DNA from: Acholoe squamosa
Lineage: Eukaryota; Annelida; Polychaeta; Phyllodocida; Polynoidae
NCBI GenBank assembly: GCA_949317995.1
Contig: OX439037.1
Span: forward strand, 53,540,080-53,604,079
DNA length: 64,000 nt
Direction: 5' to 3'
Shown: positions 56,900 through 64,000 of the stretch, in pieces
How the letters are laid out: each line of letters opens with the position of its first letter
How positions within the stretch are numbered: the first letter of the stretch is position 1
Made by a program: the position numbers and the translations under genes
Notes under the pieces: model-generated
Database searches by the model: none
Told to the model about the DNA's origin: nothing
Seen by the model: only the letters and a program-made list of their open reading frames with translations

Positions 56900-57444
56900 T
56901 TACCTCGGCTTTACGTTCCAAGTGGACATTTTGTGCCCCATCATTTTGTCCGATTAAGTGTTACACCCATTTACCTGCGGTAAACTTCTTTCAACATCCC
57001 CAGCTATACCCCTTTCCCATTCCCTACCAGGGACCAGGGCGTACAGACCATTTCTATGATTGTGTTGTACAATCTTGGAGATTTCCGCCTTTTGTGAACT
57101 AGAGGCACATGCAAGTTTTTTTTTTGTTTTTTTTTAACGGATTTAATCTATCTATTGACCTCAAAAGCGTACAGAAATCTTGTGTCGTACCTTATGATAT
57201 CTTATAAATGTGTTTGTTTGTACACAAAATAGTCAAATATATCACATCCTTGATTTCAGTAAATACTCAGCATCCATTTGATGTTGACATGTAATGAGTA
57301 AATCATTAAAATACAGTTACTACGCCTTGCCTATATGTACTTAAACTGACAATTTATTCATCATAGGTAGGTTTAAGTTGTTATACATTTGTACCAATAA
57401 AGACTAGGATCAGCATTCAACTGAGCTGATGAGCTGATGAGCTG
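56900..57444. other. Intergenic
   Basis: AT-rich sequence with a T-rich run near 57118-57135. Nothing supported. Confidence 0.4.
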
Positions 57445-57625
57445 ACCCCTAAAATCGACATGGCGACATGAGCTTTTTTTTTTTGCTTAGTGACATGAGA
57501 CATGGCCAATTTCTTAAAATCGTCACAGGGACATGACCATTCCTTAAAGTCGACAAAGGGACATGACAATTTCTTAAAATTGACATGATGACTTGGCCAT
57601 TTCTTAAAATCGACATGGGACATGG
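57445..57625. repeat. 27-30-bp array related to the FB-1 arms
   Basis: About six units with TTCTTAAAATCGACATGG and GGGACATGACCA. The same core (TTCTTAAAATYGACAAGG) forms the arrays at 2865-3025 and 8255-8420, so this is a solo remnant outside FB-1. It ends in GGGCCCCAACC, much as the FB-1 arrays end near GGGCCCTAGA. Confidence 0.6.
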
Positions 57626-57629
57626 GGAC

Positions 57630-58170
57630 CCCCCATCAAGGGCCCCAACCTTGCGTTATCACAGATTTATAATTTCAAAGTTTGTCTCTATATTTAAAGA
57701 GCAAGACGTGAACTGAACAGTACTATATACGCCGGTTCGGGAGCTTATATTGTTAATACCAAAACGTGGTGGAGGCATACATTTCTACATATACCTGAGA
57801 GGCAAGGGGACAATAATAGATCCATAAATTCCTATATAATTCCCTGGAGCTACTCATTTGGAAAGAGTGGCCCAGAACTAGACTTGCTCAACTCGTTGCC
57901 GCATATGGTATCGAGGTTACCGTATCGGCCTGCAGAAGCGCTGGGGCGCTCATTACTTTCAAGTAGGCTTTAACCCCCGACCCTTATTCAAGATCGGCGC
58001 TTAATAAAGTGGGTTTTCATAATTTCAATACCCCTGTACCCCGGCGCATATTCAAGACCAGTGCTTATCCAAATATACCCGGCACCTATACAGGCCAATA
58101 CCATACATATGGGCCAGCTAATACAGAGAACCGTGTAATCAACTTCCACCCCACTTCATTTCTTTGCTAC
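57630..58170. other. Intergenic with possible old TIR element
   Basis: At about 57940-58110, CTTATTCAAGATCGGCGCTT and CGCATATTCAAGACCAGTGC suggest a degraded repeat. No gene. Confidence 0.35.
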
Positions 58171-59077
58171 TAGAGAGGTTCAGCAGTCGCCGCGTAAGCC
58201 GTAAACGTAGACGCAACCGTCGGGAATGTGCTGACGTCATCGCTATCTGCTGTGTGACCCTGTCCTACTTAGATACGCGATGCGGTTACATGCGGCCTGA
58301 ACGTGGGAAAGGCCATTCATACGTCCTAAACTTAGCACATTCCCCTATCTATCTTATCATATCAAATTAAAATCCCAGATATAGTTGATGTATAGATATG
58401 TTATCTACATGTCAGTGAAGTTTGATGATGATTGCTAGTTAAATTTGCACACAGGGACCTCATGTTTAACACCATGTCCTGGCAGCCAGATCTGTCGACA
58501 TACCATCCTACTATGATGTAGGTTAGGGACTGATCATTTTGGAACAACAGGGTTGGTGGGTTTGCGCGCGGATGTATATCACCCCCTCTCCCCCAAGTGA
58601 ATTTTCTTTAGGATTCATTCTGGAGTAGTCTTTGGGGTTTTCCTGCAAAAATCAGAAAAATGAATAATTCTTCTTTTTTTTTAAACAACTGATTAACAAG
58701 AATGACCAGGGATGCATTTTTGGTCCCTTAGACTGATTTTGCAAAATGCCCCCCCCCCTGAAATAAGATACATGTGGGATTTGCCCCCCCCCCCACCAAG
58801 GGGCATTTTTTTTCAAAATGACCCCCTATAGGCCTATCTAACAAGCCCCCCCCCCCACATGGCAATAAATTACTCAGGGAGGGTATAAATCTTGAGGCTG
58901 CCACTGACAAGTCCATCTCCTAAAGGTTTGACAGTTGGCACAAGTGATAATACTGCACGGTATCAGCTAAATCGGCTGAACCTCTTTTCCCACACACCCA
59001 TCCCCGTAACATGCGTATCTCTGGAGGTAAGGCTACGTTTACGGCGTACGGCCTACGCGGCGGCTGTTGAAGGTCTC
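58171..59077. mobile_element. ~0.9-kb TIR element
   Basis: TAGAGAGGTTCAGCAGTCGC then CGCGTAAGCCGTAAACGTAG at the left, and CTACGTTTACGGCGTACGGC then GCGGCGGCTGTTGAAGGTCT at the right, form imperfect inverted termini of about 45 bp. Inside lie an M1 fragment and several C-runs. No ORF. Confidence 0.5.
58526..58600. mobile_element. M1 MITE left-end fragment
   Basis: TTA then GGGACTGATCATTTTGGAAC, followed by GTTGGTGGGTTTGCGCGCGG, is the M1 left end. The right end is absent; C-runs at 58750-58855 may be its remains. Confidence 0.5.
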
Positions 59078-59827
59078 TACTATCTGTTCGCACGTGTATA
59101 CATACTCCGGTATAAACTGACTCACGATCTTACACATTGTACATGCAATTGGTAATAAATCTATCATAAAATGTGTGGGGGCAGTTTGTATTTCAAAGGT
59201 CACCCAAACTTAGAATTCTCGTAGATTTCAGCTGTAAGAATATGCAGTCTCTTACTATAAATATATAATATATAGGGCCGACCCCACGAATACACGACAA
59301 TAGACGTGAGCTAGTCTAGCCCCTGGTGAGCAGCTCCTGTCCTGTACCACAGAAAGAGGAGTGGGTTGGTGAGGGCCTCCATGGCGGCCTCCCTCAGGGG
59401 AAGCAGTGAATTTCATGAATTTCAAATCCCTGTCAAGTACAAGCTGCTGCTAGCCTCCTCCGGGCAAGGCTCTGAGAGAAGTAGGCCTCCGGAGGGAAAG
59501 GCATAAGGGCTTCTTCATACATCTCATTTATTAAAGTGAAGGGAATTAGTGACTTAGAAAGGCAGATTGCAATTGGACTGAAGTATGCCCCTGAGGCCTT
59601 TTATCTCAATGCCTATTACATGAGACTCTGTCTAGACCTACCGGCACTCTGATATAAAGGGAGATATATCGACGGGTAGGGGCGCTAATATAGCTCCTTA
59701 AATACATGCATGGAAAAGTATGTATGTATACATTGATGGATTCTGCTTCAGTCAGCAAAGGTTTAATCTCCCTAGTTGGATATATTAACAGGCAAGACTC
59801 ACATCACCGACTATATTAGCCCAGGTA
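59078..59827. other. Intergenic
   Basis: GC-rich block at 59320-59500 with CCTCC-type runs. No gene or repeat is supported. Confidence 0.4.
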
Positions 59828-60700
59828 CACTGTAAAAAAAGGTGTTTAGAATCTAAACACAATGCTAAACATTTTCTTGTCCCGTTTTTGAGGACACTTT
59901 ATAAACCTAAACATGTTTAGCATCATAATGTGCTTAGTCTTTGTGTTTAGATTTCAATGTGTTTAGGTCTATCTTTAGGCTTGTAAAGTATTTACTGTGT
60001 TTATGTTGAGGTCTGTCCATGTGTTCAGATATGACATGCCTAGATACTGTTTCAAGGTTTTACTGTTTAGCATTATGATATTGTGTTTAGATATGATATC
60101 CATAGATATTGAACTTTGTAGATCATTTCAATTATTCTACTATATCTATAGTAGGCAGAGCATACATTATACTCTCAAGGAATATCATCACATCCATTAT
60201 CCACAATAGGGAGTAACCCTGTGTATGTAGATTATAAGAGAATGGATGTCTATTCTTGGACTACAGAGTAAGGGTGTCTATGAAGAGAATTGCTCATTGA
60301 TCCAAATGATATAGGATATAAATGACCAATCCAAAATGTTTAATCCTAACATTGATGTTCTTTCATATGAAATTCCTGATTGATGATTTACAAAGGATTT
60401 TTGACATATTTGATGATATTTGATGAGAACAAACTTCATTCAAGCACAAAGCTGCCACCTAGCGAGTCTTTCATATCTAAACACCTGAACATATACCTGT
60501 TGATATCCTAAACACCTAAACTTCAGACTGTTTCAATGCTAAACATCTAAACATGTTTAGCATAGGTGTTTAGGCATTTAGAATTAAAGTGTTTAAATTC
60601 TAAATAGATAGCCAAGAGTACACCTACCTATCCAATATGTTTAGACTTTAACATGTTTAGACCTAAACATGTTTTAAACCTAAGCTCCTTTTTTACAGTT
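59828..60700. mobile_element. FB-6a: TAAACA-rich TIR element
   Basis: Left end CACTGTAAAAAAAGGTGTTT next to TA (59826-59827); right end CCTTTTTTACAGT with TA near 60701. Between them, CTAAACATGTTTAG-type palindromes and single TAAACA or TGTTTA motifs recur at both edges, with unique AT-rich sequence in the middle. No ORF of note. Confidence 0.6.
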
Positions 60701-61000
60701 TAGGTTCCTCTGGAAGCATATAATTCTATTAAAAGCAAAAGTGGGTTATCTCTAAAGGAGACGACAAAGCGATGGAGACATAAAAAAAGGGAAATTATTT
60801 CTGCCCTAGCCTTGTAACCACTCGGGCAGAGAATTCTGCAAGACGCTCGGTGAACTCTTAGCTGGTTGCCGCCTTGTGTCCTTCTATTTGAGCTGCTCAC
60901 AGAGAACAATCAACTGCTCCCGAGGTCACATGATTTGTCTGCAGCTACAGGGCTGCGGTACCATGTGACCCGAACGCTGGAGTCTCCAAGCAGCTCTATA
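60701..61000. other. 300-bp spacer between FB-6a and FB-6b
   Basis: Unique-looking sequence, no gene. Confidence 0.4.
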
Positions 61001-61911
61001 CTGTAAAAACAGTGTTTATCTTTAAACGCTAAAAGTGCTTAACATGTTTAGAGGCTACACATCTATGAGATCTAAACAGTTTATGGTGTGCTAAACACAT
61101 GATTTCTAAACACCTAAACAGTAAAGATATTGATGTGTTTAGGCATGTATCATTTAAACACCATGGTTATGAGTGTTTAGACTTTGAACACTCATTTCTT
61201 GTGTGTTTAACCTTTTAACACATATTTTCTAAACAAGTGAGCTAAACATGTTTAGGTGTTTAATCACTAAACACATGTGTTTAGGCATCAAACAGTTGTA
61301 ATTTATTCCACCTGCAGGTGGCATTATGGTTCATGACAGTATTTTCTGCACACAACTAGAAGTTTACCTATCTTCAAACATGTCAAATTAACATTAAAAC
61401 CTGTCATTTGTTGAAACAATACACACAAACATGTAGTTTATCTTCCATTGAAAGATTCTTTTTTGAAATTTAGCGATTACTGATGTGCACAAGAGAAGTA
61501 GTTTGCTAAGACACCTATTATGTTGAATATAAAATTATATAAAGCATACGACTCTTGGACATGATACTGTACTCTTTCAGAGGCTACTTTCCCTCCCTCG
61601 AAAGTAATGTAGTGAGAGGTTTATGTATACTTCCAAAGAAGTGCCATCACCCAAGCAGAAACATTATTAAATTATTTGCATATAAATATTATGATACAGC
61701 AGGAAACACCAGAAGCCATTCATAGAACTAAACATTTCTCAAGTTAAACACAAGCAGAGTGTTTGGACACTTTCTATATCTAAACACATTGGTATCTAAA
61801 CACACTTTCTCTAAACATGTTTAGATGGAAATGTCTCAAAATGTGGGACAAGGTAGTGTTTAGAAAAGTGTTTAGCTGCGGGCATTTACAATCTAAACAC
61901 TGTTTACAGTG
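61001..61911. mobile_element. FB-6b: second TAAACA-rich TIR element
   Basis: Starts CTGTAAAAACAGTGTTTA after TATA and ends AACACTGTTTACAGTG before TA (61912-61913). The interior has many CTAAACA, TGTTTAG and AAACATGTTTAG motifs at both edges, as in FB-6a, so both belong to one family. Confidence 0.6.
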
Positions 61912-61913
61912 TA

Positions 61914-62724
61914 TAGTCTCGTTTCCATTGGATTTAGGAGGGAGTATTACATCGGCGATGGTACTTGGAGCCTTCCAATGGAAGCCATTTCTGTGGACTG
62001 GAGAGGGAAGTGGCTTCCTAAGTGACAGTTTAGGGGATGGCGGGACTTCACCTGTCTTATTTTGTCCAAAGCACTGGTTATGATTCTAGCCTGTGGCGCT
62101 TGGCATTAAACATCTATGACATAGATGGACATGCATGCCATGCTAGATGTACCATGGATGAGATATGAATGTATGGTTTACTCCAGCAGAGAGACAATAA
62201 CCGTGTGTATATAGCCGGGTATAATAGTCTATCTGACTACAGACACCCTCGATCTTGTGGTTGATTTTTCAGCAGTACATGTATTCTGTAATTGTTAACT
62301 TATTATAGGGGGATTATGGGAATGAGATTTTTTCCATGTCCTGGTATATAGTGTATTATGCGACTGCAGAGAAATCAAAAGAGATAGCGTCTAGGGGGTT
62401 GGCCGTCTTGAAAAGGAAAATCATAGAAAATGTACCCCAAGGAAACACCGAAATCTCTTCCCACAAGTTCACTTGGTCCTAAAACAGAGTAGTTCAGGCA
62501 AAATTATCATATGGCCAATAATTTCGATAAGGTTCACGTAACGTTCTATCTTCACTATTTTCGCCATCATTCAGGTGTTTTCTTCACAAACAACCACTTC
62601 TTCGCCTGACTGCTTATCTGTCAACTTCACCCATGGATTCTATTATCTTAAAAAGTCATGATCTAATAACAGGAGTTGTTTCTGTCCCCTCAAAATGGCA
62701 AAATGTGTAGAGACAAGGAGAAAG
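61914..62724. other. Low-repeat stretch
   Basis: No supported gene; the frame at 61817-62083 begins inside FB-6b. Confidence 0.4.
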
Positions 62725-63310
62725 GGTGCTCCGTGCTAAAAGTCAACTTTAAAATTCAAATCATTAGCTTTACAGTGATACATAGCATGAGAAGATACTC
62801 CTGTTAGTTTTGGAGGAATGGCTTGCTAGATATGGGTAGGTGTGACCATTTCAAGAATGTTAATAAGCTCTATGTCTAATTGGTCATGAGATATATAGCT
62901 AATTAGCATAATTTATGCTAATTAGCTAAATTCGTATAAATTTTTATTCTTTTGCCCATAACTTTTGATCTAGAAATGGTATTTTCATTCTGTTTTCTCC
63001 ATAGTAAACCTTGTGGGATGTTCCTTCAAATGGAATCATTGATTTTCCTATTGAGAATGAAAATCATGTTTCCATGGCAACAGAAATCAACAAAAACGCC
63101 TATTTTGGCCCAAAAACATTCCTTTTACATGCCAAATTTGGAACATTTCCACCCAAAATAGAACGTTTTATCAAAAACCATTGAATTCTCCATAAAAAAG
63201 TAGCCTATAACAGTTTTAGTCATATTTTTCCTATTCTAGTCCATAGTGGTGCCCCCTGGTGGCTAAATCTGGTACTAAATCCCGCAGTAACTGTCCTTTC
63301 TGCTTGCTGG
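62725..63310 (-). repeat. R600 repeat copy
   Basis: Reverse complement of 27300-27910 with substitutions, from GAAAGGGTGCTCC to TTGCTGGCTCAC. It contains TAGCTAATTAGCATAATTTA and TGGTGCCCCCTGGTGGCTAA. It lacks the tRNA-like head seen at 27236. Confidence 0.6.
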
Positions 63311-64000
63311 CTCACAAATCACTGGGGACGTAATCGAATCATTCAACAAAAAAGACCTAATTGTCGATGCTTCAAAGACGGAATGAGTAATTTATCTGGA
63401 AAAATGATATTTCCAAATTCAATTAGTATGGTTCAGTGCCGGCTTAAATAAACTTTCTCCGTTTTGTGTATTTCATCATTTCAGTTTGCTAGGCAGATCT
63501 GACATGCTTTGTGTTTCATTTTGTGTTGCTATTAGAATATGGAGATTAAGAGGATGTCAGCGGCGATGTCATGCCTTGCGGCAACGTGACGTAGGACAGA
63601 TGTGGATTGCCAGGAGTGTGTTGCTCCTATGGTAAAAAGAGCTGTCAGTAGGTACCCTCTTTTCAAAAGAAGTCACGCTCTGCTTCACCATTCAACTTGC
63701 ACTCACCACATTAGTCTGAAAAGTCACCTGCCTTGTTTAAAACAGAGAGAGCTGCACTATCAGGTACCTACTCATGTCACACACTATATAGTGTATTATA
63801 CTGACTGACTTCTCCCAACTAGGTACCTACTCAAATCCCCTATTTTGAGCACCGTACTTGAATGTCCACTTGTGAGCAATAAAAGGGACAAGTCATAGCT
63901 ACATGAAAAGAAAGGACTGGAAACAAGGGCATTTTTAGCCAGCTCTTCCTTTTACTATAGGAGCAACATCCTCCTGAATAACTTGATACACATGTACATG
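63311..64000. other. Right-edge stretch
   Basis: No gene supported. GGTACCTACTCAWRTC recurs at about 63764 and 63822. The frame at 63602-63808 has no recognisable motif. Confidence 0.4.

Noticed and set aside
1..64000. CRISPR arrays, rRNA genes, prophage or bacterial operons
   Set aside because: The tandem repeats have no unique spacers of constant length, and spliced genes and retrotransposons indicate a eukaryote.

Overview
This is repeat-dominated DNA from a eukaryote. GT-AG introns, a DIRS-type tyrosine-recombinase retrotransposon, a dead Gypsy RNase H fragment, tRNA-like sequences, a short retroposon with an (ACTC)n tail and many terminal-inverted-repeat elements point to an animal, probably a marine invertebrate such as a lancelet, hemichordate or lophotrochozoan. 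The sequence does not settle the phylum. No rRNA operon, CRISPR array or bacterial-type operon is visible.

The only host gene with good support is at the left edge on the minus strand. A seven-codon first exon (497-517) is joined by a GT-AG intron to a 97-codon second exon that runs off the window. It encodes an acidic stretch followed by two 26-residue repeats. A CRE site and an ETS-like site lie upstream. A tiny three-exon model at 17.4-18.0 kb is speculative.

Most of the rest is layered mobile DNA. FB-1 (about 1.79-10.51 kb) is an 8.7-kb palindrome whose arms carry the same nested elements, including one dead Gypsy RNase H fragment. A 21-bp G-rich minisatellite follows (10.8-12.0 kb), then a DIRS-like element (12.07-17.29 kb) with inactivated RT and recombinase. 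A 22-bp minisatellite (20.6-25.2 kb) was split by an (ACTC)n retroposon and by FB-2 (21.16-24.37 kb), which is filled with inverted GGTCA/TGACC arrays. From 36.9 to 46.1 kb two further foldback elements (FB-3, FB-4) lie 30 bp apart; FB-4 holds a near-identical 1288-bp tandem repeat. FB-5 lies at 53.65-55.38 kb and two TAAACA-rich elements (FB-6a, FB-6b) at 59.8-61.9 kb.

One architecture recurs. Terminal inverted repeats, often next to TA, bracket arrays of short tandem repeats, and in most cases the array changes strand near the middle. Smaller families with TWA, TA or TWAA flanks are nested in these. Long stretches at 27.9-29.4, 31.3-36.8, 46.1-51.3, 52.6-53.6 and 55.4-57.4 kb look like low-repeat intergenic or intronic sequence with no gene I can support. 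Everything here was read by eye: boundaries of diverged repeats are approximate, and copy numbers and identities were not computed.
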